A stretch of 64,000 nucleotides of DNA from Eledone cirrhosa (lineage: Eukaryota; Mollusca; Cephalopoda; Octopoda; Eledonidae), in assembly GCA_964016885.1 (NCBI GenBank), contig OZ024745.1:56473800-56537799 (forward strand), given 5' to 3'. Position numbers and translations under genes: made by a program. Shown here in pieces: positions 25,953 through 35,591 of this stretch (position 1 is the first letter of the stretch; every line of letters starts with the position of its first letter). Under the pieces are notes generated by a model, which saw only the letters and a list, made by a program, of their open reading frames with translations, ran no database searches and had not been told where the DNA came from.

Positions 25953-26012
25953 GTATGTATGTATGTATGTATGTATGTATGTATGTATGTATGTATGTAT
26001 GTATGTATGTAT
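25953..26012. repeat. (ATGT)n microsatellite
   Basis: Fifteen GTAT units. The same tetranucleotide forms the tails of the LINE 3' ends just downstream. Confidence 0.95.
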
Positions 26013-26017
26013 GTGAC

Positions 26018-26518
26018 ATGTCAGGTCACCAGTTGGTGCTACTGGTAACATGTATCCCAGTACAACCTGTCTCATGGTAGGGTCTTTGGCGACTAAACTG
26101 GCAACCCCACCAAGGTTTCTTGGTGAGGAGGGTGACTTTGGACATCCTGCACGACTAAAAACAAAACCTGTCAAAGGGCAAAGGAGCTCTTAAGAGTCAA
26201 TGGCCATCCAAAATCCCCGGGAGAGATGACTCCTTAGCCTTTGTCAAGGCAGAATTCTAGGAGAAGGAAAACTCTGATATAACATCTGCAACTCTGATGG
26301 TATCCAATGATGTTGACTTGTTCTTCTTTTTGGTAAATATTATCTTGGTTAAGAGAGTGGGACTGGCTTTGTGCAGTACCTTTGCTCACTATAAAAGCTT
26401 CACGGCACAGGCATTGCTTTATATCTGGAGATCTCTCTGCACTTGTCGTCACATGGTACAATGGGCCCAGCACTATGTGTCAATAAGTGTCACAAGTTTA
26501 GTGTTTGTACCAGAGTTT
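26018..26518. other. Repeat-like sequence related to a LINE 3' region
   Basis: It starts with ATGTCAGGTCACCAGTTGG, which reappears at about 26653. It contains no intact domain but probably belongs to the same LINE family as the next two entries. Confidence 0.35.
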
Positions 26519-26650
26519 TCAAGTCGCTGGCTGGACTAAAAAGTCACACTTGTTCAGCGCATCGGTAGGGTCCTCCTACATGGATATAAGGTAGTGGCTG
26601 TACTCGAAAACGAGTTGGCAGCCACCATGTATGTATGTATGCATGTATGT
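26490..26650 (+). mobile_element. LINE 3' end with zinc-finger remnant, copy 1
   Basis: The segment from about 26490 (TTTAGTGTTTGTACCAGAGT) through TTTTCAAGTCGCTGGCTGG to GCAGCCACC ends in ATGT repeats. The equivalent reading in copy 2 is a C-x2-C finger followed by GLKSH, as at the C-terminus of several LINE ORF2 proteins. This copy has a 3-bp ACT insertion after AAAAAGTCAC relative to copy 2. Only the terminal part is present. Confidence 0.55.
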
Positions 26651-26652
26651 TA

Positions 26653-26820
26653 TGTCAGGTCACCAGTTGGTGTCAATGATTGTCACAGGTGTAGTGTTTG
26701 TACCAGAGTTTTCAAGTCGCTGGCTGGACTAAAAAGTCACTCGTTCAGCGCATCGGTAGGGGTTCTCCTACATGGATATAAAGTAGTGGCCGTACTCGAA
26801 AACGAGTTGGCAGCCACCAT
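26653..26820 (+). mobile_element. LINE 3' end with zinc-finger remnant, copy 2
   Basis: Near-identical to copy 1 over about 120 bp. One frame reads CHRCSVCTRVFKSLAGLKSH, a C2H2-like finger of the kind found at the C-termini of invertebrate LINEs. It ends at GCAGCCACC and continues into a 200-bp (ATGT)n tail. The two copies are 180 bp apart and could be a segmental duplication or two insertions. Confidence 0.55.
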
Positions 26821-27030
26821 GTATGTATGTATGTATGTATGTATGTATGTATGTATGTATGTATGTATGTATGTATGTATGTATGCGTATATGTATGCAT
26901 GTATGCATGTATGTATGCATGTATGTATGCATGTATGTATGTATGTATGTATGCATGTATGTACGTACGTATGCATGTATGTATGTATGTATGTATGTAT
27001 GTATGTATGTATGTATGTATGTATGTTTGT
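26821..27030. repeat. Long (ATGT)n microsatellite
   Basis: About 50 ATGT units with GCAT and ACGT variants. Long MYVC/HTYI frames on both strands are artefacts. Confidence 0.95.
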
Positions 27031-27124
27031 ATATATATATGTATGTATATATGTTCCTTTGCATATATTTATATATATATATATATATTTATATTTGTAT
27101 ATATATACACATATATATATATAT

Positions 27125-27320
27125 ATAACGAAGGAAATGTGGTAAGGAACCAGATGGACCATAACGCACCAGAGTACTCAATACTTAGGGTAGTTGAGTG
27201 GGTAAGAGGAAAAGTATGACCCCGGGGGCAGAGCTCAAGCCGTTTCGACGACTATTTCTGGACTAGCTGTCGAAACGGCTTGAGCTCTGCCGTTGGGGTC
27301 ATACATATCCCTATATATAT
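27125..27320. mobile_element. Repeat containing a foldback (long hairpin) unit, copy 1
   Basis: The conserved left part (GTGGTAAGGAACC, AACGCACCAGAGTACTCAAT) is followed by a hairpin at about 27208-27312. Arms including GCAGAGCTCAAGCCGTTTCG and its exact complement are separated by about 20 bp. A related copy is at 34320-34506, and the left part alone occurs inverted at 33617-33676. The unit is non-coding and lies next to TA repeats. Confidence 0.7.
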
Positions 27321-27339
27321 ATAGATATGAAAAATAATA

Positions 27340-27674
27340 AATAATTTAAAAAAAAGCACCTGATAGTTTTTGATTTCGTGCGCATGGCGCGTGTATAGTA
27401 CACAACGAAAAAAGATTACATCAAACTGAATAGTTTTGGTACATTTTTACTTGATCAGTTTCACTTGAAACAGCTTTTGAAAAGTTCCATTTTATGTTTA
27501 ATTTATTAGTAGTGCAAACATGGAAATACTTTTCAAAAGGTGTTTTAGGCGAAACCGGTCAAGTAAAAAAAAGTACAAAAGGTATTCTTTTTGATGTAAA
27601 AAATTGTTTCTTCCATTGTGTACTATAAACGTAACATGTTTATAAAATAAATAGCACATTAGGTGCTTTTTTCA
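27340..27674. repeat. Imperfect palindrome, about 165-bp arms
   Basis: The left arm starts AAAAGCACCTGATAG and the right arm ends AGGTGCTTTT. Matching blocks include TATAGTACACAA with TTGTGTACTATA, TTACATCAAA with TTTGATGTAA, and CTTTTGAAAAG with CTTTTCAAAAG. Arms diverge by roughly a fifth by eye. It is flanked by TA repeats on the right and resembles other coding-less palindromes here. Confidence 0.7.
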
Positions 27675-27795
27675 AATTTTCATCATTTTATATATATATA
27701 TATATAATAGGATTTGTATAGAAATCGTTTATCTTCCAACATTTTGATACTCTCTTTTGTTCTCTCACCCACACTCTCTCTCTTTCTCTCTCGAT

Positions 27796-27796
<1 letters not shown>

Positions 27797-27887
<91 letters not shown>

Positions 27888-27913
27888 ATCTCTCTCTCTC
27901 TATATATATATAT
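27797..27913. repeat. (TATC)n then (CT)n/(TA)n microsatellite
   Basis: About 22 TATC units followed by short CT and TA tracts ending at the mariner fragment. Confidence 0.95.
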
Positions 27914-28277
27914 ATGCTGAACGATGACCAGAAGGGTGGACGCATGCAAGTGTGCCAGGACATCTTCGAGCGTCTTGAAACCGAACCAGACTTGCTAGGG
28001 ACAGTCATCATCGGTGATGACTCATGGATCATCGAGTACGGGCCGGAGGGGACCCGTTTTGAAGACGTGGACGACATCAAAAAGGCCGTGACGACGGAAC
28101 TTCGGAGGATCCCGGAAGAATCCTTCCAGGAGTGCATGCAAGCGTAGCAGAACAGGATGGAAAAGTGCATTAGACCCCAGGGGGATTACCTGGAAGGAAA
28201 AAACTCTTAGTGTGAAGTTTGGGTTTGAAATAAATCTTTTGTGACATCAGTCCTGGAACTTTTCTGACCCACCTCGT
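27914..28277 (+). pseudogene. mariner transposase, internally deleted, with 3' terminal repeat
   Basis: The frame starts MLNDDQKGGRMQVCQDIFER and reaches VIIGDDSWIIEYGPE, which is the first catalytic-aspartate block of mariner transposase (usually TGDESWI). It then jumps directly to RFEDVDDIKKAVTTELRR and IPEESFQE, which belong to the C-terminus, so the second and third catalytic acidic residues are deleted. A TAG at 28145-28147 replaces a probable Trp, and reading continues QNRMEKCIRPQGDYLEGKNS. The 3' end (GGAACTTTTCTGACCCACCT then CGTA) looks like a mariner terminal inverted repeat beside a TA tract. The N-terminal DNA-binding part is absent. Confidence 0.8.
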
Positions 28278-28295
28278 ATATATATATATATATAT

Positions 28296-28386
<91 letters not shown>

Positions 28387-28391
28387 GTATG
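28278..28391. repeat. (TA)n microsatellite
   Basis: Long TA tract with few interruptions between the mariner 3' end and a Penelope-like fragment. Confidence 0.95.
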
Positions 28392-28427
28392 TATATATAC
28401 ATCACCTTGATCACCTTGACCGACCAG

Positions 28428-28742
28428 TCTGTCGGGCGCCAATCGGTGTTCATGAACTGGAAAAGCAGAAATCTAATTTACTGCATTAAATGCCCGAATT
28501 GTGAAGAACTATATGTCGGTCAAACTCGAAATGCACTATCGGAACGTGCCCGGGTACACCGACAGTAAATGAGAGACACAAATGTCCGTCAGATACCCCT
28601 AAGTAACCATCTAGCAACATGTGGTCAGCGAATATTTATAATATTCCCATTCTACAAATTACACAGCCCAAGTGAAATCAAGAGAAAAATCAAAGAAAAG
28701 AATTTTATTGATAAATTCAAACCCAAGCTAAATGAACAATAA
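28428..28742 (+). pseudogene. Penelope-like element GIY-YIG endonuclease fragment
   Basis: One frame from 28428 to the stop at 28740-28742 is broken once by TAA at 28566-28568 (probably CAA originally). It reads [19 protein letters not shown], then an Arg-containing segment ALSERARVHRQ, and after the stop RQIPLSNHL and CGQRIFI. The Y-to-YVG spacing, the CxxC between them, and the R-x3-H segment fit the GIY-YIG nuclease at the PLE C-terminus. No RT lies upstream because (TA)n abuts it. A complete-looking hammerhead motif lies 366 bp downstream in the same sense. Confidence 0.75.
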
Positions 28743-29107
28743 TAATGGGATATATTAATCCTACTATGACTATGACTACGACCACTAACAACAACAATAA
28801 TAATAATAATAATAAAAGTGATGTTGATGGTGATGATTACTAGAAAATGCTATTTTCATCATTTCTAAAAATAGCAAAACAATTGATGCTTTGGATAGGG
28901 TCAATTAGTAGTCGTTAGACATGCTCAACCAACCGTGACGCCTAAACGAATCAGCTTTAGTAATCCGGTGAAACTACACACCGATTGGTCGAAATACAGT
29001 TTGCAAGATTTAGCATTCTGGAGCCACTTTTCACTATATATAAGGCACAGAATTTACCCATCTCATCACAGTTGAAAATTGCAAACTTGACTGTCACCAC
29101 AAAATAT
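28743..29107. other. 3' flank of the PLE fragment
   Basis: A short (AAT)n run (28797-28815) is followed by non-coding sequence leading to the hammerhead motif. By position it is probably the 3' untranslated or terminal-repeat region of the PLE. Confidence 0.4.
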
Positions 29108-29144
29108 GAACCTGAAGATTGCGAAAGCATGAAAGTACTTGTTC
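29108..29144 (+). ncRNA. Candidate type I hammerhead ribozyme
   Basis: Every element of a minimal type I hammerhead is present in order. The stem I 5' strand is GAAC (29108-29111), then core CTGAAGA (29112-29118). Stem II is 29119-29130 with a GAAA loop closed by TGC/GCA. The core GAA is at 29131-29133. Stem III is the self-complementary AGTACT (29134-29139). The cleavage triplet is CTT ending at 29140. The stem I 3' strand GTTC (29141-29144) is fully complementary to GAAC. A loopless stem III is typical of hammerheads reported from PLE terminal repeats, and this one lies downstream of a PLE GIY-YIG fragment in the same orientation. Cleavage is inferred from secondary structure only. Confidence 0.7.
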
Positions 29145-29360
29145 AATTAACACTTAACATTTAATATTCTACCATACTATTTCATTCTAATACCATTATA
29201 AATGTTAAAGGATTGTAAATAAAACGAGTAAATCAGACAAAGTTGGAATTCCTTTTGTTAATATAATATTCTATACACAATCATACACACCCGTGTATAT
29301 TTATCTATCTATGTATCTCTCTCTCTCTCTCTCTAATTATATATATATATATAGAGAGTG

Positions 29361-30049
29361 AGATTACAGTAATCAAAGTTCAGTTTAAGTCATTTATTTG
29401 CTTACAATTGTTTCCTCCAAACCGAGGTTTGGATTCTTCGGAGTAGCTATTTATAACATACTTGACCTCCTTTTCAACCCAAGAGACACATAAAACATAT
29501 GCGCATATTGATCAACAGTGGGGTGACATTCATCAAATGAAATAGCATGGCAATTTACATATAAAGTGTTACATGATAAAAATAAAATAAAATAAAAGCA
29601 AGAGTGAAAATAAAGATAAACATGAAGCGTTGGCAGTCTATGAAGATAAAGCAAGAGGAAAGCTTAGAGTAGTCAGTGCATGAAGCAATCTCCCGTGTAG
29701 CATGCACGCTTGTCTTATCTATACATGATTAGAGTGCGTCAGAATGATATTTGCAGGGTCAGGCAGTTGAAGCAGGCAATCGATCTTATAATATAGGCTG
29801 AATTATTAAGTCATTTATTCTCATACATCTGAATGATATACAGTCTCGGATGCGGGGAAACACCAAAATATCAAAAACCTTCAACATACTATAAACCTTA
29901 TTGTATCTTCGGCAAGGTCGTACCACTGTCCTTGCTCACACCACCACTCACATAATCCATGAGACGCAATATATACATAGAGAACACGCGTCTATCGTAT
30001 AATTCGCAGTGGTTCAGCATATAGTCAAGCTATAAACGGTATCCAGTCG
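29361..30049. repeat. Left inverted arm of a Penelope-like element (689 bp)
   Basis: This is the reverse complement of 32472-33249, with only about four substitutions seen by eye, once an 89-bp tandem duplication in the right arm is discounted. The arm has no conserved gene; the 67-codon frame it carries is mirrored in the right arm simply because the arms are copies. It starts beside a (CT)n-(TA)n tract and ends 68 bp before the PLE reading frame. Confidence 0.9.
29399..29445 (-). ncRNA. Hammerhead-like motif in the left arm, core position 4 altered
   Basis: Minus-strand reading gives CCGAAGA, a perfect hairpin TCCAAACC/GGTTTGGA, then GAAA, the self-complementary ACAATTGT, an NUH triplet GTA and AGCA. 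The expected core is CTGAAGA; the invariant U at position 4 is C here. Stem I is weaker than in the right-arm copy. Probably a decayed ribozyme. Confidence 0.45.
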
Positions 30050-30116
30050 TCACTGATTTGGTTGGCCTATACTTACTTAACTAATCCACAGGGAACTTCC
30101 GTACCTCAGCGGTGGT

Positions 30117-31544
30117 TTGTATCGCGATGATGCACTTCTACTTATAGACTATAAAACATTCAATATAGAAAGGACTAGAAAACTATTGCACAAAACATTC
30201 AACAACTTTAACCTTAGTATTACCATGGACAAAAACACCAAAAACGTCAACTTCCTAGACGCCACACTCTACTTAGACTCAATGATATATGCACCTTTCC
30301 ACAAACCTAATGACAAACTCATCTACGTAGATACCAAGTCTAACCACCCTAAATCTATATTGAACTCTATCTCTAAGGGAGTATCTAATAGAATCTCTAA
30401 TCTATCCTATGACATAAACACATTTAACAATAACTCGCAGTATTATAATCAGGCATTAGCTAGATCAGGCCATAATACAGGGATAGAGTTCCTACCTACA
30501 AAAACACATAGCTACAACATCATTTCACACAACATGTCCATGGGAAAATTTAATAATAAGAATAGCAACTGCACACACACTAATAGGGATTGTAACAACA
30601 AGAGTAACCCGCACCACAGAAATGACCATAGGAACATTAAAGGAAACAAATCACCAGACATAAAAAACAGAAATAGAAGAAGAAATAATACATTTTTCAA
30701 CCCTCCTTTCAATTTAAACGTCTCTACCAACCTTCCTAGGGCTTTCTTCTCACTACTAGATAAACACTTCCCATCCGGCCACAGGTACCACAGCCTTTTA
30801 AACAAAAACACTATTAAGATCTCATACTCTACTACGCCTAACTTAGCATACCACATAGCTAGTACAAATAAAAGAAAAATTAATTCTTACTTCCAACAAA
30901 CTAAATCACAACGGTCGATAAACCTTCAAAATAACATTCAAAATGACAGTCAAAGTAACATTATAACAAATAACCGTAATATCAATGGAAATAGTAGTAA
31001 TAGCACTAGTGTAAACATTAACGCTGCGTACCACAACCCGCATAACCATAACCCTATAGCTAACCTCCAAACTTCTACACAGCATAGTAACAGGCAGACT
31101 AGCACCCAGAGTAATTGTAACTGTAGATCAAGTAGAACCTGCCCTTTAGATAAAAAATGCTTAACCAAGGATATCATATACTCATGTACAGTCACAACTA
31201 ACAGCTCTTCTGAAACCTACATAGGCTCCACTTCTAACTGCTTCAAAACTAGATACAATTCGCACCTCCACTCTTTCAAAAAACACAGTCTAGCCAACTC
31301 CACTTCACTATCTAGCTACATACACTATCTAAAAACTAAAAATAAAATATATACACTTAAATGGGAAGTGGTAGGTAGTGCAACATCGTACAAACCACCT
31401 GATAAATTTTGTAACCTCTGTCTACTAGAGACCCATACTATCATCTTCTCTGAACATAATCTCCTTAATAAAAAATCAGAAGTGTTCGCAAATTGCCAAC
31501 ACCGCTTCCGACACTCGTTCCAAAACTTTAAACCCTATATATAA
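30117..31544 (+). CDS. Penelope-like element protein, 3' half: RT motif C, thumb and GIY-YIG endonuclease
   Basis: An uninterrupted 475-codon frame, open upstream to 30081 with no ATG near its start. It begins at GGLYRDDALLL, the RT motif C of this PLE family (YRDD, residues 2-5). Motif D/E and thumb blocks follow (VNFLDATLYLD, HKPNDKLIYVDTKSNHPK). Residues about 140-200 and 270-330 are very Asn/Ser/His-rich low-complexity linkers. Then come HFPSGHRYHSLLNKNTIKIS, a cysteine cluster (about 334-348: CNCRSSRTCPLDKKC), and the nuclease with Y355, YIG at 368-370, R379 and a downstream CNLCLLE (432-438). RT motifs A and B are absent, so polymerase activity is not expected. The nuclease part has every recognisable family residue. 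It is probably a truncated element ORF rather than a host gene. Confidence 0.85.
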   Translation: MYRDDALLLIDYKTFNIERTRKLLHKTFNNFNLSITMDKNTKNVNFLDATLYLDSMIYAPFHKPNDKLIYVDTKSNHPKSILNSISKGVSNRISNLSYDINTFNNNSQYYNQALARSGHNTGIEFLPTKTHSYNIISHNMSMGKFNNKNSNCTHTNRDCNNKSNPHHRNDHRNIKGNKSPDIKNRNRRRNNTFFNPPFNLNVSTNLPRAFFSLLDKHFPSGHRYHSLLNKNTIKISYSTTPNLAYHIASTNKRKINSYFQQTKSQRSINLQNNIQNDSQSNIITNNRNINGNSSNSTSVNINAAYHNPHNHNPIANLQTSTQHSNRQTSTQSNCNCRSSRTCPLDKKCLTKDIIYSCTVTTNSSSETYIGSTSNCFKTRYNSHLHSFKKHSLANSTSLSSYIHYLKTKNKIYTLKWEVVGSATSYKPPDKFCNLCLLETHTIIFSEHNLLNKKSEVFANCQHRFRHSFQNFKPYI

Positions 31545-32471
31545 TAATGTCAGACTGGAACCGGCACCACCCCTAGCAATTAACATCAGTAGCACACCTT
31601 ACACCTCACATCCACACCCATCTCTATACTCTAAAGATAATACTGACAGCATTTGAGTGCCACCTACCCTGGGAATACCCCCTTGTACCTCTAATACTGA
31701 TATCCCGACCGTGGACTACTTATTCTGCATTGCACAAATATAAGATTAGTATAAACTGGGGACACGGTACTGGTTGTGATAGCATAGTCCTGTGCATGGA
31801 TTACCACCAAGAGATAGATTGATGATTAGATAGATAATCGTACTGTTAAGTGAGTATATACTGTAAGCGATCAGTTCATTGAATTATGCACGTAATCATC
31901 TTGATGTGGACTCCCTTAATACCTATTGATAGACTCCACTCTAGCTTGCAGATGTGATACATAATTGATTTATATTTGAGACGGGGGTTGTCTATTACCT
32001 GATGGCCAGACTAGTGCGTTTATATGAGAGATCGGATCTCCGGACCATACCGAAGATTTACTGGAGATGCAGGCAAGCAATGACCCGGAGCCAACCGGGT
32101 GGCATATATAATAGTGGGACCATACCAGGTCCTACTGTTGTATTACATTTGCATGGAGCAGTGACTTGAGAGTCCGACTCCTCTTATAGAACGTTCAGAT
32201 ATGACACCCCTTAATTATTGGTTGGCAATCATCCTAGTATATACACCCTTGTACTTCTTAATGAACAACTCTCTAACTTATAAATGGGTACCATACTCTA
32301 GATATTAGTTATAACTTCACATGATAGGCACGTATTTGAATCACCATTAATGTAGTTTAGCATAGTAATGTAACTAAAATAACTAGCTAGTTACCTCCCC
32401 TTACGCATTAATTCCCCTTAATCATTCAGGCACTTCCGGAATTTGGACAGCATGATATATTAATTAAGAAC
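31545..32471. other. 3' non-coding region of the PLE
   Basis: 927 bp between the ORF stop and the right arm, without ORFs of interest or repeats. Probably the PLE 3' untranslated region. Confidence 0.5.
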
Positions 32472-33249
32472 CGACTGGATACCGTTTATAGCTTGACTAT
32501 ATGCTGAACCACTGCGAATTATACGATAGACGCGTGTTCTCTATGTATATATTGCGTCTCATGGATTATGTGAGTGGTGGTGTGAGCAAGGACAGTGGTA
32601 CGACCTTGCCGAAGATACAATAAGGTTTATAGTATGTTGAAGGTTTTTGATATTTTGGTGTTTCCCCGCATCCGAGACTGTATATCATACAGATGTATGA
32701 GAATAAATGACTTAATAATTCAGCCTATATTATAAGATCGATTTTGGTGTTTCCCCGCATCCGAGACTGTATATCATACAGATGTATGAGAATAAATGAC
32801 TTAATAATTCAGCCTATATTATAAGATCGATTGCCTGCTTCAACTGCCTGACCCTGCAAATATCATTCTGACGCACTCTAATCATGTATAGATAAGACAA
32901 GCGTGCATGCTACACGGGAGATTGCTTCATGCACTGACTACTCTAAGCTTTCCTCTTGCTTTATCTTCATAGACTGCCAACGCTTCATGTTTATCTTTAT
33001 TTTCACTCTTGCTTTTATTTTATTTTATTTTTATCATGTAACACTTTATATGTAAATTGCCATGCTATTTCATTTGATGAATGTCACCCCACTGTTGATC
33101 AATATGCGTATATGTTTTATGTGTCTCTTGGGTTGAAAAGGAGGTCAAGTATGTTATAAATAGCTGCTCGGAAGAATCCAAACCTCGGTTTGGAGGAAAC
33201 AATTGTAAGCAAATAAATGACTTAAACTGAACTTTGATTACTGTAATCT
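32472..33249. repeat. Right inverted arm of the Penelope-like element (778 bp)
   Basis: Mirror of 29361-30049. It contains an 89-bp perfect tandem duplication (32652-32740 and 32741-32829), absent from the left arm; without it the arm is exactly 689 bp. A (TA)n region follows some 170 bp after the outer end. Confidence 0.9.
33165..33211 (+). ncRNA. Hammerhead-like motif in the right arm, core position 4 altered
   Basis: Stem I 5' TGCT (33165-33168), core CGGAAGA (33169-33175), stem II TCCAAACC/GGTTTGGA (33177-33194), GAA (33196-33198), self-complementary ACAATTGT (33199-33206), A as position 17 in a GTA triplet, then AGCA (33208-33211) pairing with TGCT. Everything fits a type I hammerhead except core position 4, which is G here and C in the left arm instead of U. 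The mirrored stem has diverged independently. Confidence 0.5.
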
Positions 33250-33417
33250 CTATATAACTGCTCTGTATAACAACTGATGTTATTACATTGAGCTATTTAA
33301 CTTACTGGTAATAGGATAGTAATTAGAGACTATCTCTCACTATTTAGGGTTTGTGTATATATAATATATTACCATCAAAGGTTTTATTGCATACATAACC
33401 ATAAATAGTACCCTTAA

Positions 33418-34382
<965 letters not shown>

Positions 34383-34501
34383 AGGGTAGTAGAGTGGGAA
34401 ATAGGGAAAAATATTACCTCGACGGCAGAGCTCAAGCCATTTCTGGACTCAGAAATAGCCGTCAAAACGGCTTGAGCTCTGCCGTCGGGGTCATACTTTT
34501 T

Positions 34502-34504
<3 letters not shown>

Positions 34505-34577
<73 letters not shown>

Positions 34578-34584
34578 TATATAA
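34505..34584. repeat. (TA)n microsatellite
   Basis: TA tract separating the foldback unit from the next palindrome. Confidence 0.95.
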
Positions 34585-34636
34585 AATAAATTAAAATAAA
34601 TAAGTCAAACATTTAAAATGTGGCTTCGTTTATTAC

Positions 34637-34690
34637 TGCTATATATATATTTCGGTGACAGCCATCTTTGGCTGTGACCTCTTCAGGCAG
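34637..34690 (-). ncRNA. Candidate hammerhead motif in the palindrome left arm
   Basis: Mirror of the right-arm motif: on the minus strand CTGAAGA, the GGTCACAGCC/GGCTGTCACC hairpin, then GAAATATATAT. The stem II end differs by one base (CACC rather than CACT before GAAA), which closes the helix with a G-C pair. Confidence 0.6.
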
Positions 34691-34933
34691 TCCGAATTAG
34701 TTTGGTAGAGACGAGTACACATGTTGTTGAGGTGTTTAACTTTGTCAATACTCTGATATGCCCAGTTCCTGGTTGGGTTGTTGTTTCTATGAGGAACTGG
34801 AATCATATGAACTGGAATCATATGATTCCAGTTCCTCATAGAAACAACAACCCAACTAGGAACTGGGCATATCAGAGTATTGACAAAGTTAAACACCTCA
34901 ATGTGTCCTCGTCTCTACCACACTCATTCGGAC

Positions 34934-34984
34934 TGCCTGAAGAGGTCACAGCCAAAGATGGCTGTCACTGAAATATATATAGCA
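34934..34984 (+). ncRNA. Candidate type I hammerhead ribozyme in the palindrome right arm
   Basis: Stem I 5' TGC (34934-34936), core CTGAAGA (34937-34943), stem II 34944-34969 with ten pairs including one G-T and one C-C mismatch around an AAAGAT loop, core GAA (34970-34972), stem III ATATATAT (34973-34980), position 17 A (34981) in an ATA triplet, and stem I 3' GCA (34982-34984). After an internal loop, CGAA further downstream can pair with TTCG upstream, extending stem I. The mirrored copy on the minus strand is at about 34640-34687. Confidence 0.65.
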
Positions 34985-35039
34985 CTAATAAACGAAGCCA
35001 CATTTTAAATATTTGACTTATTTATTTTAATTTATTTTA

Positions 35040-35131
35040 CATTACTCCGGAGTAACCAAACCAACCTGCGCACTTCGTCGAGTGCTCCAATCTGCATAAT
35101 GAGGTGTCGGTAAACAACCAACATATACTCA

Positions 35132-35162
<31 letters not shown>

Positions 35163-35541
35163 TAAATAAAGAAATAAAGAAATAAAGAAATAAATAAAGA
35201 AATAACGAAATAAGTAAATAAACTATGTGGGACGGAATAGGCAAGGACCCTTTTAAGAGGTATAAGTACGTAAATCATACGGTGACGGGTCAACAAATGG
35301 GGCCAAAATACTAAAGAAACTACCACAAAATAAATAATAAAGGTTTCTATCCCGGGCACCAGGCCAGGAACCACCCAGTGCAGCAAAGTAAACTAGTACT
35401 AGATAATAATTCTGAGTTCCGAAAAAAAAAAAATACTAATGCTAACTCTAAAGGTACCGCCGCGCTACAAAAGATCTTATACAAGCTACATGAAAGTTCG
35501 TACGAAGTAAAGGTAGAATACGGAAAAATAAATTCAGAATC

Positions 35542-35591
<50 letters not shown>

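Larger units (their letters stand above)
29361..33249 (+). mobile_element. Penelope-like element between long inverted terminal repeats
   Basis: A 3.9-kb unit made of a 689-bp left arm, a 2.4-kb unique centre with one long ORF ending in a GIY-YIG domain, and a 778-bp right arm in inverted orientation. PLEs are known to carry terminal repeats in direct or inverted orientation and often arise from partial tandem copies. The near-identity of the arms and the uninterrupted ORF indicate a young structure. The centre begins just upstream of RT motif C, so the PLE is 5'-truncated and not autonomous. Confidence 0.85.
34583..35039. repeat. Palindrome with outward-facing hammerhead motifs
   Basis: Near-perfect inverted repeat of about 457 bp (arms of about 210-220 bp) centred near 34810, starting AAATAAATTAAAATAAATAA and ending with its mirror. 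The central region has a repeated AACTGGAATCATATG. Each arm holds one hammerhead-like motif pointing away from the centre. It contains no coding sequence. Confidence 0.9.

Noticed and set aside
25953..27030. CRISPR-like array because of regular repeats
   Set aside because: The units are tetranucleotides without spacers, in a eukaryotic context.
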